Below, in pieces: positions 26,501 through 36,680 of a stretch of DNA of 64,000 bases. This DNA comes from Gammaproteobacteria bacterium 45_16_T64 (GTDB taxonomy: Bacteria > Pseudomonadota > Gammaproteobacteria > Pseudomonadales > Ketobacteraceae). The position numbers were made by a program, and so were the translations under genes. The DNA lies in NCBI GenBank assembly GCA_002162955.1, contig MABD01000030.1, positions 353,890 through 417,889 of the forward strand, given 5' to 3'. The notes under the pieces were generated by a model. That model had not been told where the DNA came from. It searched no databases and worked only from the letters and a program-made list of their open reading frames with translations. Position 1 is the first letter of the stretch; each line of letters starts with the position of its first letter.

Positions 26501-26762
26501 CGCAGGCTTAGAGGTTGCAACAATAAACAAAGTGAAGGAAGGTCGCCCGCACGTGGTGGATAGTATTAAGAACGGTGAAATGGACTTGATTATTAATACA
26601 ACTGAAGGCACCCAAGCGATCGCGGACTCTTATGAGATTCGTCGTGAGGCACTTCAGAATAAAGTTTGCTACACCACTACAATTGCTGGTGCGGATGCGA
26701 TTTGTGTCGCCATTATGAATAATGGTGAAAAACGTGTACGACGATTACAAGATTTTCATTAG
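23556..26762 (+). CDS. carB: Carbamoyl-phosphate synthase large subunit
   Basis: The 1068-residue subunit contains two tandem ATP-grasp synthetase units (about 1-400 and 550-935), each with a Gly-rich start ([18 protein letters not shown] and [18 protein letters not shown]), an oligomerisation region between them and a C-terminal MGS-like allosteric domain (from about 938). It makes carbamoyl phosphate from bicarbonate, ATP and ammonia for arginine and pyrimidine synthesis. It is the second gene of the carAB-greA run. Confidence 0.99.
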   Translation: MPKRTDIQSVLILGAGPIVIGQACEFDYSGAQACKALREEGYRVILVNSNPATIMTDPSMADATYIEPVEWETVAKVIETERPDALLPTMGGQTALNCALDLAKNGVLEEFGVEMIGATQDAIDKAEDRDRFDKAMKSIGLDTPQSAIAHSLEEALQVLDALGFPSIIRPSFTMGGSGGGIAYNREEFVEICTRGLDLSPTSELLIDKSLIGWKEYEMEVVRDRNDNCIIICAIENFDAMGVHTGDSITVAPAQTLTDKEYQIMRNASLAVLREIGVETGGSNVQFGMCPETGKLVVIEMNPRVSRSSALASKATGFPIAKVAAKLAIGYTLDELQNDITGGRTPASFEPSIDYVVTKIPRFNFEKFPKADSVLTTQMKSVGEVMAIGRTFQESMQKALRGLEVDMNGFDPVLDAGAEDVHATLRQELTIPGPERIWYIGDAFREGLPLEEVQECTGVDPWFLVQIEDLIKTEKELGATALSDLSADKLRRVKRKGFSDLRLSALLGVSEKQIRQRRKDLAVLPTYKRVDTCAAEFSTSTAYMYSSYEDECEAQPSDKEKIMVLGGGPNRIGQGIEFDYCCVHAALAMREDGYETIMVNCNPETVSTDYDTSDRLYFEPVTLEDVLAIVDVEKPKGVIVQYGGQTPLKLARDLEAAGVPIIGTSPEAIDRAEDRERFQQMIERLDLKQPPNRTARSTEEAVRYAVDIGYPLVVRPSYVLGGRAMEIVYKESELRRYMTEAVQVSNDAPVLLDRFLDDAVEVDLDAICDGSEVTVGGIMQHIEQAGVHSGDSACSFPPYSLSPESQDIMRDQAKRMALELGVVGLMNIQFAVKDEEVYVIEVNPRASRTVPFVSKCIGRSLAKIAARCMAGTSLAEQGFSEELVPTLFNVKEAVFPFAKFPGVDPILGPEMKSTGEVMGVGDSFAEAFAKAALGAGEVLPTGGRAFISVRDGDKSSAQEVGKKLAEIGFELVATSGTAKVLKDAGLEVATINKVKEGRPHVVDSIKNGEMDLIINTTEGTQAIADSYEIRREALQNKVCYTTTIAGADAICVAIMNNGEKRVRRLQDFH

Positions 26763-26771
26763 GGAAAAAAA

Positions 26772-27248
26772 ATGAGTAGATTTCCTATGACCCAAGAAGG
26801 GTCTGATGCACTAAACGATGAATTAATGCATCTTAAAAAAGTGGAGCGTCCCAAGGTTGTGGCTGCCATAGCGGAAGCTAGAGAGCATGGTGACCTTAAA
26901 GAGAATGCTGAGTATCATGCAGCTCGTGAGCAACAGGGCTTTATTGAAGGGCGAATAATGGATATCGAAGGTAAGCTGTCGAATGCGCAGATTATCGATA
27001 TCTCTAAGATACCCTGTACGGGGAAAGTGCTTTTTGGGACCACGATTTCGCTATATGATATGGATGTCGAAGAAGAAAAAACCTACAAGATCGTGGGGGA
27101 GGATGAGGCTGATATTAAGGCAGGGAAGATCTCTGTTGGGTCTCCCATCGCGCGCGGTTTGATAGGGAAGATGGAAGGGGATGAAGTTCAGGTGGAAACC
27201 CCCGGTGGCACAAAGGAATACGAGATACTGTCAGTTAAGCATGGCTAG
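26772..27248 (+). CDS. greA: Transcript cleavage factor GreA
   Basis: The 158-residue protein has the N-terminal coiled coil with the acidic tip ([30 protein letters not shown]) and the C-terminal FKBP-like domain ([20 protein letters not shown]). GreA enters the RNA polymerase secondary channel and stimulates cleavage of backtracked RNA. It starts nine bases after carB and ends at a strong terminator. Confidence 0.98.
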   Translation: MSRFPMTQEGSDALNDELMHLKKVERPKVVAAIAEAREHGDLKENAEYHAAREQQGFIEGRIMDIEGKLSNAQIIDISKIPCTGKVLFGTTISLYDMDVEEEKTYKIVGEDEADIKAGKISVGSPIARGLIGKMEGDEVQVETPGGTKEYEILSVKHG

Positions 27249-27267
27249 TGTCAGTATCCATAAAAAA

Positions 27268-27296
27268 ACGCTCAACTAAGGTTGGGCGTTTTTTTT
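27268..27296. terminator. Terminator between greA and yhbY
   Basis: ACGCTCAAC pairs with GTTGGGCGT around TAAG, followed by eight T residues on the plus strand. Seven A residues precede it, so it can also end the convergent yhbY transcript. Confidence 0.92.
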
Positions 27297-27321
27297 ATGG
27301 CGCTCTAACGTAGATGTAAAT

Positions 27322-27633
27322 CTATGAATGATCGCGAAGCACGTTAGATAGCTTGGGGCTTGGCTTTTTGGCGGCTCGGTATATTAGGGCGATCTTACCG
27401 ATTGATTGCACTACTTCTGCGCCAGACTCCTCGCAAATTGCTTCGATGAGAGCGTGCTTGTCTTCTCTGTCGAGCACTGCCAGCTTTACTTTAATGAGTT
27501 CATGGTCCTCTAGCGCCCTTTCTAATTCGGCTAGGACGTTTTCAGTGAGGCCTTTGTCAGCAACCATGACGACGGGTTTGAGGTGGTGACCTATCTGACG
27601 AAAACGCTTTTTTTGATCTTGAGCTAGAGGCAT
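27322..27633 (-). CDS. yhbY: CRM-domain RNA-binding protein YhbY
   Basis: This small protein, 103 residues from the ATG at 27633, is a single CRM domain (KKRFRQIGHHLKPVVMVADKGLTENV, then HELIKVKLAVLDREDKHALIE). YhbY associates with pre-50S ribosomal particles in E. coli. The chosen ATG has AAGG before it; an in-frame start 24 bases upstream was rejected. It is divergent from rlmE, with about 100 bases between starts. Confidence 0.94.
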   Translation of the reverse strand: MPLAQDQKKRFRQIGHHLKPVVMVADKGLTENVLAELERALEDHELIKVKLAVLDREDKHALIEAICEESGAEVVQSIGKIALIYRAAKKPSPKLSNVLRDHS

Positions 27634-27735
27634 AGTTAAACCTTGGTTGAAAAACAATCAGTCGTAAATTTAATGGCGCTAGTTTACTCTGGATTGCTGG
27701 TAAACGTTAGTGTTTTATAGAAAGAGGGGTATTCA

Positions 27736-28356
27736 GTGGCAAGGTCAAAGTCTAGTAAGGGTTGGTTGGACGAGCATTTTAAAGATCAGTATGTGCAAAA
27801 GGCCCAGCAGGACGGTTATCGGTCTAGGGCAGCCTATAAGCTGGTGGAAATTCAGGAAAAAGATAAGTTGATTGTGCCCGGGATGACTGTGCTTGATCTG
27901 GGGGCTGCACCTGGTGGTTGGACTCAGGTGGCTGCGGAATTGGCCGGAGACAAGGGAACGGTTGTCGCGTCTGACATCTTGGCGATGGACCCTGTTGCAG
28001 GGGTCACCTTTATCCAGGGAGACTTTCGGGATGAGGCTGTTTATGGTGAAATTATGTTAGCGATAAATGAGCAGCCAGTGGGCCTTGTAATTTCAGATAT
28101 GGCCCCCAATATGAGTGGTATGAAGAGTGTTGATCAGCCGCGTGCAATGTATTTGGTAGAACTTGCTTTGGATATGGCTGTCAACGTCTTAGCACCTGGG
28201 GGGAACTTTTTAGTTAAGGTCTTTCAGGGAGAAGGGTTTCAAGAATATCGCCAGCAAGTGCAGGCAAATTTCAAGACCCTGGCTACGCGAAAACCAGATT
28301 CTTCCCGGGCTCGTTCGAAAGAGCTATACCTTTTAGGGAAAGGGTTTAAGGGTTAG
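27736..28356 (+). CDS. rlmE: 23S rRNA 2'-O-methyltransferase RlmE (FtsJ)
   Basis: The 206-residue methyltransferase has the SAM-binding motif [17 protein letters not shown] and the K-D-K-E tetrad context (Lys near [10 protein letters not shown], Asp in DMAPNMSG, Lys in [10 protein letters not shown], Glu in KELYLLG). It methylates U2552 of 23S rRNA and is heat-inducible in E. coli. The start is a GTG preceded by GAGGGG. Gene order rlmE-ftsH is the usual one. Confidence 0.97.
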   Translation: MARSKSSKGWLDEHFKDQYVQKAQQDGYRSRAAYKLVEIQEKDKLIVPGMTVLDLGAAPGGWTQVAAELAGDKGTVVASDILAMDPVAGVTFIQGDFRDEAVYGEIMLAINEQPVGLVISDMAPNMSGMKSVDQPRAMYLVELALDMAVNVLAPGGNFLVKVFQGEGFQEYRQQVQANFKTLATRKPDSSRARSKELYLLGKGFKG

Positions 28357-28524
28357 GTGTTTGTTGTGGTTGAAAACCGTTTTGCGACATGGTGAAACGG
28401 AAAAATGTGGTGTAATGTAAAGAATAAGTAATTAGCGACGTGCAGTTAGCACACTTTCAACGAATTACTGTCTGGTTATTATTGTGTGCAAACGTGAATT
28501 GGACGGTACAGAGAGGGTAAACCC

Positions 28525-30459
28525 TTGAACGACATGGCAAAGAATCTGATCTTGTGGGTAGTAATAGCAGTAGTGTTGCTATCAGTGTTTAATAATTTCT
28601 CGACGCAAACGAATACGCATCGGCTGAGCTATTCCCGCTTTATTGAAAGCGTTGAGGCTAACCAGGTTGATCGGGTGACGATCGATGGCATCAGTGCCGT
28701 AGGGTATATGAAAACGGGTGAATCGTTTGATACTGTGTTGCCTTCTGTGCCTGATATTGAATTGTTACCGACGTTGCTGAAAAACGGGGTGACCATTGAA
28801 GGGCGCCAGCCAGAGAAGCAGAGTTTGTGGGTGCAATTGTTGGTTGCGTGCTTCCCGATATTGTTGATTGTGGGCATTTTTGTATTCTTTATGCGGCAAA
28901 TGCAGGGTGGGGGGGGAGGCAAAGGCGGCCCTATGACCTTCGGTAAAAGTCGCGCTCGCTTATTGGGTGAAGACCAGATCAAAACAACATTTGCAGATGT
29001 TGCAGGTTGTGATGAAGCAAAAGAAGATGTACAGGAGCTTGTCGAGTTCCTTAGTGATCCAGGTAAATTCCAGCGTTTGGGTGGAAAGATACCTCGGGGC
29101 GTTCTAATGGTGGGTTCTCCTGGTACGGGTAAAACGTTATTGGCGAAGGCTATTGCAGGGGAAGCTAAGGTGCCTTTCTTTACCATTTCCGGTTCAGACT
29201 TTGTTGAGATGTTTGTCGGTGTGGGTGCTTCGCGCGTTAGGGATATGTTTGAGCAAGCTAAGAAGCAAGCGCCTTGTATTGTGTTTATTGATGAGATTGA
29301 TGCGGTAGGTAGGTCCCGTGGAGCGGGTCTGGGTGGGGGGCATGATGAGCGTGAGCAAACCCTTAATCAGCTGCTTGTTGAGATGGATGGTTTTGAGCCA
29401 AATGACGGTGTTATTGTTATTGCGGCGACCAACCGACCGGACGTGTTAGACTCGGCGTTGTTGCGCCCTGGCCGGTTCGATCGGCAAGTTGTGGTTGCGG
29501 CGCCAGACATTCGTGGGCGAGAGCAGATACTCAAAGTTCACATGAGAAAAGTACCTTTGTCTGATGATGTGCAGGCGGCATTGATTGCGCGTGGCACTCC
29601 TGGTTTTTCTGGCGCAGATCTAGCAAATTTGGTGAATGAAGCTGCCTTGTTTGCGGCTAGAGCCAGCAAGCGTTTTGTCGAAATGCGAGATTTCGAGCTA
29701 GCCAAAGACAAAATTTTGATGGGTGCTGAACGTAAAACAATGGTTATGTCGGAGGATGAAAAGCGTAATACGGCATACCATGAGGCGGGCCATACCATTG
29801 TTGGGATGATCGTGCCTGAGCATGACCCTATTTATAAGGTTAGTATTATCCCGCGAGGTCAGGCTTTAGGGATAACGATGGCGCTGCCTGAGGCGGATCG
29901 TTATAGCCACAGCAAGTTATTATTGGAAAGCAAAATCGCAATGATCTTTGGTGGTCGAATTGCCGAAGAATTGACGTTAGGGGTGGACGGTGTTACTACC
30001 GGCGCATCAAACGACATACAAAGAGCAACCGAGTTGGCGCGCAATATGGTAACCAAGTGGGGTTTGTCCAGCAAACTTGGGCCTTTGTCTTATGAAGAAG
30101 AGGAGGGCGAGGTCTTTCTGGGCCGTCAATCTACACAAAGCAAGTCTGTTTCTAGTGAGACGGCAAAGCTCATCGATTCAGAGATTCGTGCGATCGTCGA
30201 TCGTTGTTATGATAATGCTGAGCTGTTACTCAAGGATAATATGGATATCCTTCATTCGATGGCTGATGCGTTAATGAAGTACGAGACATTGGATGCCGAG
30301 CAAATCAAGGAGTTGATGGCTAGAAAACCACCTAGTCCACCAAAAGATTGGCACGATACGGATTCCGGATCTGGCGATGCGCCTGTTGAGAAAGTAGAGC
30401 CAAAAGAATCAGGCTCTGATGGTAAGGGGACTATTGGAGGTCCCGCGAATACTCATTAA
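28525..30459 (+). CDS. ftsH: ATP-dependent zinc metalloprotease FtsH
   Basis: The 644-residue protein has two membrane helices (about 8-25 and 108-128) around a periplasmic domain, an AAA+ domain with Walker A GSPGTGKT and the second region of homology, and a zinc protease domain with HEAGH. It degrades unneeded membrane proteins and regulators such as sigma-32. A TTG at 28525 is preferred as start because GAGAGGG lies seven bases before it. The ATG at 28534 (MAKNLILW) is the alternative, too far from that site. The C-terminus is a charged, unstructured tail. Confidence 0.98.
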   Translation: MNDMAKNLILWVVIAVVLLSVFNNFSTQTNTHRLSYSRFIESVEANQVDRVTIDGISAVGYMKTGESFDTVLPSVPDIELLPTLLKNGVTIEGRQPEKQSLWVQLLVACFPILLIVGIFVFFMRQMQGGGGGKGGPMTFGKSRARLLGEDQIKTTFADVAGCDEAKEDVQELVEFLSDPGKFQRLGGKIPRGVLMVGSPGTGKTLLAKAIAGEAKVPFFTISGSDFVEMFVGVGASRVRDMFEQAKKQAPCIVFIDEIDAVGRSRGAGLGGGHDEREQTLNQLLVEMDGFEPNDGVIVIAATNRPDVLDSALLRPGRFDRQVVVAAPDIRGREQILKVHMRKVPLSDDVQAALIARGTPGFSGADLANLVNEAALFAARASKRFVEMRDFELAKDKILMGAERKTMVMSEDEKRNTAYHEAGHTIVGMIVPEHDPIYKVSIIPRGQALGITMALPEADRYSHSKLLLESKIAMIFGGRIAEELTLGVDGVTTGASNDIQRATELARNMVTKWGLSSKLGPLSYEEEEGEVFLGRQSTQSKSVSSETAKLIDSEIRAIVDRCYDNAELLLKDNMDILHSMADALMKYETLDAEQIKELMARKPPSPPKDWHDTDSGSGDAPVEKVEPKESGSDGKGTIGGPANTH

Positions 30460-30494
30460 TTATCAATAGTTGGCTTTCGGCCTATTGAGTTTGT

Positions 30495-31346
30495 ATGGAT
30501 AACCTTTCTGCACCGCAGTTGCGGTGCGGGTCTACATTATTAGACTTGTCGCACCCCGTGGTAATGGGCGTGTTGAATGTAACCCCTGACTCCTTTTCGG
30601 ACGGGGGTTCTTTCGTTCTAAAAGAGCAGGCTTTGGCTCATGCAGCGAAAATGCTAGCGGATGGCGCCCAAATTGTTGATGTGGGTGGAGAGTCTACCCG
30701 TCCAGGGGCTTGTGCGGTATCCGTTCAGCAAGAGCTTGATCGTGTTGTGCCGGTTGTTGAGTTGTTAGTTGCAGAGTTTGGTTGCGTTGTATCGGTGGAT
30801 ACAAGTACTCCGGAGGTTGTGCGTGAGTCAGCTGCTGTTGGTGCAGGACTTATTAATGATGTTAGGGCGCTACAAAGAGAGGGGGCGATTGACGCTGTCG
30901 CCGCATCTGGTCTGCCTGTCTGCTTGATGCACATGCAGGGTCAGCCAGGCACGATGCAGGATAGCCCCGTATATCTCAATATTGTCGAAGAGGTCACCGC
31001 TTTTTTTGCCGGGCGGATTGATGCCTGCGTGGCTGGTGGGGTATCCCGGGATGCGATTGTGCTTGATCCAGGTTTTGGGTTTGGTAAATCCCTTCAGCAT
31101 AACTTGCTGCTATTGAAAGGGGTGTCGTCATTTTCTGTGTTTGATATGCCGCTGTTGGTAGGTGTGTCGAGAAAAACAATGATTGGTGCAATTTTGGATA
31201 AGCCTGTTCATGACCGGGTGTCTGGTAGTGTTGCAGCGGCAATGCTGGCGGTTGAGCGTGGGGCGGGAATTGTAAGGGTGCATGATGTTGCCGAAACGGT
31301 TGATGCGCTGAAGATTGTTAGGGCGCTTCGGGAAGTGCGGGATTAA
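30495..31346 (+). CDS. folP: Dihydropteroate synthase
   Basis: The 283-residue TIM-barrel enzyme carries the two family signatures, [16 protein letters not shown] and [12 protein letters not shown]. It joins p-aminobenzoate to the pterin pyrophosphate in folate synthesis and is the sulfonamide target. It lies between ftsH and glmM, the conserved gammaproteobacterial order. Confidence 0.97.
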   Translation: MDNLSAPQLRCGSTLLDLSHPVVMGVLNVTPDSFSDGGSFVLKEQALAHAAKMLADGAQIVDVGGESTRPGACAVSVQQELDRVVPVVELLVAEFGCVVSVDTSTPEVVRESAAVGAGLINDVRALQREGAIDAVAASGLPVCLMHMQGQPGTMQDSPVYLNIVEEVTAFFAGRIDACVAGGVSRDAIVLDPGFGFGKSLQHNLLLLKGVSSFSVFDMPLLVGVSRKTMIGAILDKPVHDRVSGSVAAAMLAVERGAGIVRVHDVAETVDALKIVRALREVRD

Positions 31347-31371
31347 TGAATGCAAAGGGGTAGGTAGGGGT

Positions 31372-32715
31372 ATGGGAAAGAAATATTTTGGAACTGATGG
31401 TATTCGTGGGACGGTTGGGCAGTCGCCAATAACGCCAGAATTTATGCTTAAGTTGGGGTGGGCTGCCGGCAAGGTGTTTTCCGAACAGGGTAATACCCGA
31501 ATGCTTATTGGTAAGGATACGAGGATCTCTGGGTATATGTTCGAATCCTCCTTGGAGGCAGGTTTAGTTGCTGCTGGGGTTGATGTTCTTATGTTAGGGC
31601 CTATGCCGACGCCAGCTATTGCTTATCTGGCCAGAACTTTTCGGTCCTGTGCGGGTATTGTAATTAGCGCTTCCCACAACCCATTTCACGATAACGGAAT
31701 TAAGTTTTTCTCGGGGAAAGGGCAGAAATTGGATGACGAGATGGAGGCGGCCATCGAGGCGTTAATCGACCAGCCGATGGATATGGTGCCCTCCGCGAAA
31801 CTAGGTAAAACCCGTCGAGTTGAGGATGCTAGGGGGCGTTATATTGAGTTTTGTAAGGGAACTATTGATCGAAGTGTTAGCTTTGAGGATTTAACGATAG
31901 TTGTTGATTGTGCCAATGGAGCGACCTATAAAATGGCTCCTGATGTCCTGTCAGAGTTGGGGGCAAAGGTGGTTCCTATTGGTGTTGAGCCTAATGGGTT
32001 GAATATCAATCTGGACTGCGGTTCAACGTCTCTTGGCGCTCTGCGTAGAAAGGTTTTGGAGATCGGTGCTGATCTCGGTGTTGCTTTTGATGGTGATGGC
32101 GATCGCTTGATGATGGTGGATCATGCTGGTGAGGTGGTCGATGGCGATGAGCTCATTTATATTATCGCAAAAAATCACCATGAAAATGGTGGGATCAATG
32201 GTGGTGTTGTAGGCACTCTTATGACTAATTATGGTTTTGAGCTAGCCATGAAGGATATGGGGGTTGAGTTCCTGCGCGCCAATGTCGGTGATCGGTATGT
32301 TATGGAGCTCCTGAAAGAAAGGGGGTGGTTCATTGGTGGGGAGTCTTCTGGGCATATTTTGTGTTTAGACAAGACGTCTACTGGTGATGGTATTGTGTCT
32401 GCTTTGCAGGTGTTGTCTGCTCTAGTTGAGTCAGGTAAGAGTCTGTTTGAGCTGAAGAAGGGTATGTCAAAGTTGCCGCAAACTATGATCAATGTGCGGT
32501 TGCCTCAAAAGATGGACGTTATTGCTAGCGAGCGTGTGGCGGCATCTGTTGCGGAAGTCGAGGCTGTGTTAGAAGGGCGGGGGCGCGTGCTACTGCGTGC
32601 TTCTGGTACTGAGCCATTGATAAGAGTAATGGTGGAGGGGGACGTGCCAGAAGAGGTTGGTGCGCTGGCCCAGCAAATAGCAGATGTTGTCGAATCGGTC
32701 GTCTCTTGCGCGTGA
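31372..32715 (+). CDS. glmM: Phosphoglucosamine mutase
   Basis: The 447-residue enzyme has the phosphoserine loop [17 protein letters not shown], the metal-binding loop DGDGDR and the sugar loop GEXSGH (GGESSGH). It interconverts glucosamine-6- and 1-phosphate for UDP-GlcNAc, feeding peptidoglycan and lipopolysaccharide. The ATG at 31372 gives the family start [13 protein letters not shown]; an earlier in-frame start overlaps folP and was rejected. Confidence 0.98.
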   Translation: MGKKYFGTDGIRGTVGQSPITPEFMLKLGWAAGKVFSEQGNTRMLIGKDTRISGYMFESSLEAGLVAAGVDVLMLGPMPTPAIAYLARTFRSCAGIVISASHNPFHDNGIKFFSGKGQKLDDEMEAAIEALIDQPMDMVPSAKLGKTRRVEDARGRYIEFCKGTIDRSVSFEDLTIVVDCANGATYKMAPDVLSELGAKVVPIGVEPNGLNINLDCGSTSLGALRRKVLEIGADLGVAFDGDGDRLMMVDHAGEVVDGDELIYIIAKNHHENGGINGGVVGTLMTNYGFELAMKDMGVEFLRANVGDRYVMELLKERGWFIGGESSGHILCLDKTSTGDGIVSALQVLSALVESGKSLFELKKGMSKLPQTMINVRLPQKMDVIASERVAASVAEVEAVLEGRGRVLLRASGTEPLIRVMVEGDVPEEVGALAQQIADVVESVVSCA

Positions 32716-32783
32716 GGTGAGTCTTGTATGTTATAGGCTTCTTCGATACCATTGCCGCCTCGCGATAATTGGGTGTAGAAAGA

Positions 32784-33554
32784 ATGCGCAAAGCAATGGT
32801 GGCTGGTAATTGGAAGATGAATGGCTCTAGTAAAGAGGCGTTATCTTTGGTGAGGGGTTTTGTTGAGTTGCAGCAGGCGGGCGATGCAGGCGATTCTAAT
32901 AAAGTGGGGGTCGTGTTGTGTCCTTCCGAGCTCTATATACCACAAGTGAAATCCCTGTTGCCTGAGGGCTCTGGTATTGCTGTCGGCGCGCAGAATGCAA
33001 GCGATAAGCTGTCTGGTGCCCATACAGGTGAGGTTTCAGTTGAGATGCTTCTTGATGTTGGCTGTGAGTATGTGATTTTGGGCCACTCTGAGCGACGAGC
33101 GCTTTACGCTGAGTCTGATGCAGTGGTTGCCGCCAAGGTTCGTCAGGCTATTGAGTCTGGGATTACCCCTATTTTGTGTGTTGGTGAGAGTCAGCAGGAA
33201 AGAGAGGCGGGAGTTACAATGGGTGTGGTGGAAAGGCAGTTGGCGGCCATTGCTGATTTGTGCGGAATCGAGGCTTTTGGTAAGTCAGTTGTAGCGTATG
33301 AGCCTGTATGGGCGATAGGCACTGGTCTCACGGCAACACCGGAGCAAGCTCAGGCTGTGCATGCTGGGATTCGGTCGTGGGTATCCTCAAGAGATGCTGT
33401 TGTTGGGCAAGGCTTGCAGATACTGTATGGCGGAAGTGTTAAGGCTTCAAATGCCGAATCGTTATTTGCCTGTGAAGATATAGATGGTGGTTTGATTGGT
33501 GGTGCCTCTTTGGATGCAGGTGAGTTTGCTGCAATCTGTAGGGCAGCTGGTTAG
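32784..33554 (+). CDS. tpiA: Triosephosphate isomerase
   Basis: The 256-residue TIM-barrel enzyme has the substrate lysine in GNWKMNG, catalytic His in ILGHSERR, catalytic Glu in [11 protein letters not shown] and the phosphate loop LYGGSVK. It interconverts dihydroxyacetone phosphate and glyceraldehyde-3-phosphate. The ATG at 32784 gives [14 protein letters not shown], the usual N-terminus; a TTG 15 bases earlier was not preferred. Confidence 0.98.
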   Translation: MRKAMVAGNWKMNGSSKEALSLVRGFVELQQAGDAGDSNKVGVVLCPSELYIPQVKSLLPEGSGIAVGAQNASDKLSGAHTGEVSVEMLLDVGCEYVILGHSERRALYAESDAVVAAKVRQAIESGITPILCVGESQQEREAGVTMGVVERQLAAIADLCGIEAFGKSVVAYEPVWAIGTGLTATPEQAQAVHAGIRSWVSSRDAVVGQGLQILYGGSVKASNAESLFACEDIDGGLIGGASLDAGEFAAICRAAG

Positions 33555-33594
33555 TAGTGGTTATTGAAGATTACTTAATAATAGAGACGGAAAA

Positions 33595-34017
33595 ATGATT
33601 GAAACAGTTTTGCTTATAGCGCTAGTAGTGGTCGCCCTGGGAATTGTCGGGTTAATCTTGATACAGCAAGGGAAAGGGGCGGATGCGGGGGCTTCGTTTG
33701 GTTCTGGGGCATCTCAAACATTCTTTGGTAGCTCTGGGTCAGGGAATTTTTTGACGCATTCTACTGCGATTTTAGCGGCCATATTCTTTGTTCTTTGTTT
33801 GGCGCTTGCCTACATCGCTAGAGAGAAGGCAGAAAACGCTGGTAGCATCGATATAGTAGGTGAGGTGGCTGAAGTGGTGAAAGAGGTCGTGACGCCAAGT
33901 GATGTGCCTTCAGTTGATGCGCCTGCTGGATCTGGGTCGGATATTCCTACAGTGACGGTTGGTGGTGCTTTGGAGTCTGATGTGCCTGTTGTGGAGTTAG
34001 ATTCGCCCGAGCAGTGA
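33595..34017 (+). CDS. secG: Preprotein translocase subunit SecG
   Basis: The 140-residue protein has two transmembrane helices (about 3-22 and 55-75) with the SecG loop LIQQGKGADAGASFGSGASQTFFGS between them. It assists SecYE-mediated export. The C-terminal tail is acidic and rich in Val, Pro and Ser, longer than in E. coli SecG (110 residues), with no assigned role. The tRNA-Leu gene begins 58 bases downstream. Confidence 0.96.
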   Translation: MIETVLLIALVVVALGIVGLILIQQGKGADAGASFGSGASQTFFGSSGSGNFLTHSTAILAAIFFVLCLALAYIAREKAENAGSIDIVGEVAEVVKEVVTPSDVPSVDAPAGSGSDIPTVTVGGALESDVPVVELDSPEQ

Positions 34018-34075
34018 AATTAAGTAACTAATTCTCTGGATGTTTCCCTTAAATCTGGTAAATTAGCCGTCCCTT

Positions 34076-34162
34076 GCCGAAGTGGTGAAATTGGTAGACA
34101 CGCTACCTTGAGGGGGTAGTGGCCTTTTGGTCGTGCCGGTTCAAGTCCGGCCTTCGGCACCA
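34076..34162 (+). tRNA. tRNA-Leu (anticodon GAG)
   Basis: The 87-base class II tRNA has a GCCGAAG/CTTCGGC acceptor stem, the CTACC-TTGAGGG-GGTAG anticodon arm (anticodon GAG), a long variable arm and an encoded CCA end. It follows secG as in Pseudomonas and is ended by a strong terminator. Confidence 0.97.
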
Positions 34163-34171
34163 AATATTAAA

Positions 34172-34219
34172 GCCATGCATGTGTTGCGATAAGTTGCGTA
34201 ACAGGTGCATGGCTTTTTT
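34172..34219 (+). terminator. Terminator after tRNA-Leu
   Basis: GCCATGCA (34172-34179) pairs with TGCATGGC (34206-34213), with additional inner pairing, followed by six T residues. It closes the tpiA-secG-tRNA transcript. Confidence 0.92.
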
Positions 34220-34325
34220 GTTTTTCGATCCTGGCGTTTTACTCTGGCAGCTAATAAAACGAGTGTAGTTGTGAGGAAGGTGTTGACACCATTGGCGATT
34301 TTGCATATATTGCACGCCTTGCTGA

Positions 34326-34402
<77 letters not shown>

Positions 34403-34412
34403 AATTTACAAA

Positions 34413-34434
34413 AGCCCCTTTTTAGGGGCTTTTT
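34413..34434 (+). terminator. Terminator after initiator tRNA
   Basis: AGCCCC pairs with GGGGCT around TTTTTA and is flanked by an A-run and five T residues. It separates the tRNA from the rimP-nusA-infB operon, which then needs its own promoter or read-through. Confidence 0.85.
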
Positions 34435-34477
34435 GTTAGTACCGGCTTTTTAGGTTGGTCGCAGCGGATGTCTTCTG

Positions 34478-34502
34478 GCCAGTATATATGTGCTATACTG
34501 GC
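34478..34502. promoter_or_regulatory. Perfect 9-base inverted repeat overlapping a -10-like element before rimP
   Basis: GCCAGTATA and TATACTGGC are separated by seven bases. The right arm contains TGCTATACT, an extended -10-like sequence, so the repeat could be an operator over a promoter for rimP-nusA-infB. No clear -35 is seen. Confidence 0.4.
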
Positions 34503-34593
34503 GAAAGCTTTAAAATCAGAATTCATTAAGTGGGCCTTGTGCCCATTTTTTGTTTCTGGGTTTTTAATTAATGCGAACGTTCTTAGGTGGTTA

Positions 34594-35055
34594 ATGTCTT
34601 CTAGTTCACGAGTTGATGCGTTAAAAGAAATGCTGGAACCAGCCGTTGTTGCGGCGGGAATGGAGCTTTGGGGGATTGAATATATGCCTCAGGGAAAGCA
34701 CAGTGTTTTGCGTTTGTATATCGACTCGGCAAAGGGTGTGCATGTGGATGATTGTGTTGCAGTCAGCCACCAAGTAAGTGGGATACTCGATGTTGAAGAC
34801 CCTATTAACGGGGAATATAACTTAGAGGTGTCGTCGCCAGGTGCGGACAGGCCGATGTTTAGTGCCGCGCAATATTCTGGATACGAAGGTGAAGAGTTTA
34901 AGCTTAAGCTAAAACTGGCAGTGCAAAATAAGCGGAAGTTTGTTGGGCGCCTGGTGTCAGTGGATAGCGATGTCATTACGTTCGCTGTGGATGAAGAAGA
35001 GGTTGCTGTATCGATCGCTCAGATTGATAAAGCGAATCTAGTTCCACGGTTTTAA
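34594..35055 (+). CDS. rimP: Ribosome maturation factor RimP
   Basis: The 153-residue protein from the ATG at 34594 shows the RimP N-domain (LEPAVVAAGMELWGIEYMPQGKHSVLRLYID) and C-terminal SH3-like domain. It assists 30S maturation. AGGTGG precedes the chosen ATG; a longer frame from 34468 runs through the palindromic promoter region and was rejected. It is the first protein gene of the nusA-infB operon. Confidence 0.95.
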   Translation: MSSSSRVDALKEMLEPAVVAAGMELWGIEYMPQGKHSVLRLYIDSAKGVHVDDCVAVSHQVSGILDVEDPINGEYNLEVSSPGADRPMFSAAQYSGYEGEEFKLKLKLAVQNKRKFVGRLVSVDSDVITFAVDEEEVAVSIAQIDKANLVPRF

Positions 35056-35118
35056 TTTGGGTGGTTCCTAATATGGGAATCAGCGATACGAAAAGTAGTC
35101 TCTGGGCGAGGCAGTGCA

Positions 35119-36612
35119 ATGAGTAAAGAAATTCTTTTGGTGGTTGATACCGTTTCTAATGAGAAGGGTGTTGATAAAGATGTCATTTTTGGGGCTGTAG
35201 AGCAGGCATTGGCAACTGCAACCCGTAAGCGGTATCCGCATGAAGATGCTGATATTCGTGTGGCTATTGATCGAAAAGATGGCAGCCACGAGACGTTTCG
35301 TCGATGGACGATTGTTCTTGATGAAGATTTTGAGTTTCCTGGGCGTCACTTCACCGTGGAAGAAGGCAAAGATGTCGATACCAAGTATGAATTGGGCGAC
35401 GTTCACGAAGAACCTGTTGAATCTATTGGGTTTGGTCGTATTGCCGCGCAGATTGCTAAGCAAGTTATTGTTCAGAAGGTAAGAGAAGCAGAGCGTTATC
35501 AAGTTATTGAAGCGTACGAGGACCGTATGGGTGAACTACTCAGCGGTACTGTGAAAAAAGTGACTCGTGACAGTATCATTCTCGATCTTGGTGGCAATGC
35601 TGAGGCCTTAATTGGTCGCGAAGAGATGATACCTCGAGAAAATGTTCGAATGGGTGACCGTGTGCGTGGCGTTTTGTTTGACGTGAATCGTGAGAATCGT
35701 GGACCCCAGCTATATGTCAGTCGGGCTAGATCAGAGATGTTGATCGAGCTATTTAAGATTGAAGTGCCGGAGATTGGCGAAGACCTTATTAACATTATGG
35801 GCGCAGCTAGAGATCCTGGTTCTCGTGCAAAAATTGCAGTGAAGACATTCGATCAACGTATCGATCCTGTCGGAGCTTGTGTTGGTATGCGAGGCGCTAG
35901 AGTCCAGGCCGTGTCTAACGAATTAGGCAATGAGCGGATTGATATTGTGTTGTGGGATGATAATCCTGTTCAATTTGTTATTAACGCGATGTCGCCTGCA
36001 GAAGTTGCATCCATTATTGTTGATGAAGATAGTCACTCAATGGATATCGCAGTAGAAGAAGATCAGTTAGCTCAGGCTATTGGTCGAAGTGGACAGAACA
36101 TTCGGCTAGCCAGTGAGTTGTCTGGTTGGAATTTGAATGTGATGACTGTCAACGAAGCAGAAGAAAAGCAGGATCAAGAAGCTAGTGTTTTTGTTAATGC
36201 CTTTGTAGATGATTTGGGTGTTGATGAAGATTTGGCTTTGATGTTGGTTGAAGAAGGCTTCACCACGTTAGAAGAAGTTGCTTATGTGCCGTTAGATGAA
36301 ATGATGGCGATAGATGATTTTGATGAAGATATAGTAGAAGAGTTGCGTAAAAGGGCAAAAGACGCGTTATTGACTAAGGCGTTGGTGTCTGAAGAACAGG
36401 TCGAAGGTGGCAAAACTCCTGCGGATGATTTGCTACAAATGGACGGTATGGATCGAGATTTGGCTTACGAACTTGCAAAAGTTGATATTGTCACGATGGA
36501 AGATCTTGCCGAGCAGGCAGTAGACGATATTGTTTCGATCGAAGGGCTTGATGAAGAGAAAGCCGCGCAACTGATTATGACAGCCCGTGCCCCTTGGTTT
36601 GAAGAGAGCTAA
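35119..36612 (+). CDS. nusA: Transcription termination/antitermination protein NusA
   Basis: The 497-residue protein has the N-terminal RNA-polymerase-binding domain (1-125), an S1 domain (about 130-200), two KH domains (about 205-345, with [20 protein letters not shown]) and two C-terminal acidic helix-hairpin-helix repeats (about 365-490), as in E. coli. It modulates pausing, termination and rRNA antitermination. Confidence 0.98.
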   Translation: MSKEILLVVDTVSNEKGVDKDVIFGAVEQALATATRKRYPHEDADIRVAIDRKDGSHETFRRWTIVLDEDFEFPGRHFTVEEGKDVDTKYELGDVHEEPVESIGFGRIAAQIAKQVIVQKVREAERYQVIEAYEDRMGELLSGTVKKVTRDSIILDLGGNAEALIGREEMIPRENVRMGDRVRGVLFDVNRENRGPQLYVSRARSEMLIELFKIEVPEIGEDLINIMGAARDPGSRAKIAVKTFDQRIDPVGACVGMRGARVQAVSNELGNERIDIVLWDDNPVQFVINAMSPAEVASIIVDEDSHSMDIAVEEDQLAQAIGRSGQNIRLASELSGWNLNVMTVNEAEEKQDQEASVFVNAFVDDLGVDEDLALMLVEEGFTTLEEVAYVPLDEMMAIDDFDEDIVEELRKRAKDALLTKALVSEEQVEGGKTPADDLLQMDGMDRDLAYELAKVDIVTMEDLAEQAVDDIVSIEGLDEEKAAQLIMTARAPWFEES

Positions 36613-36680
36613 CGCGTAGAGACTACGCCGCTCGTTAAATCAATCAATAACGCACAATTACCGGAGTGAGAGACGCTGAT

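Noticed and set aside
28377..28405. Sigma-32 promoter for ftsH (TTGAAA near 28371)
   Set aside because: No CCCCAT-like -10 lies at the right distance; only CGACATGGT, which is too weak.
28629..29186. 185-codon open frame antisense to ftsH
   Set aside because: It mirrors the codon pattern of ftsH, has no ribosome site, and its translation matches no known protein.
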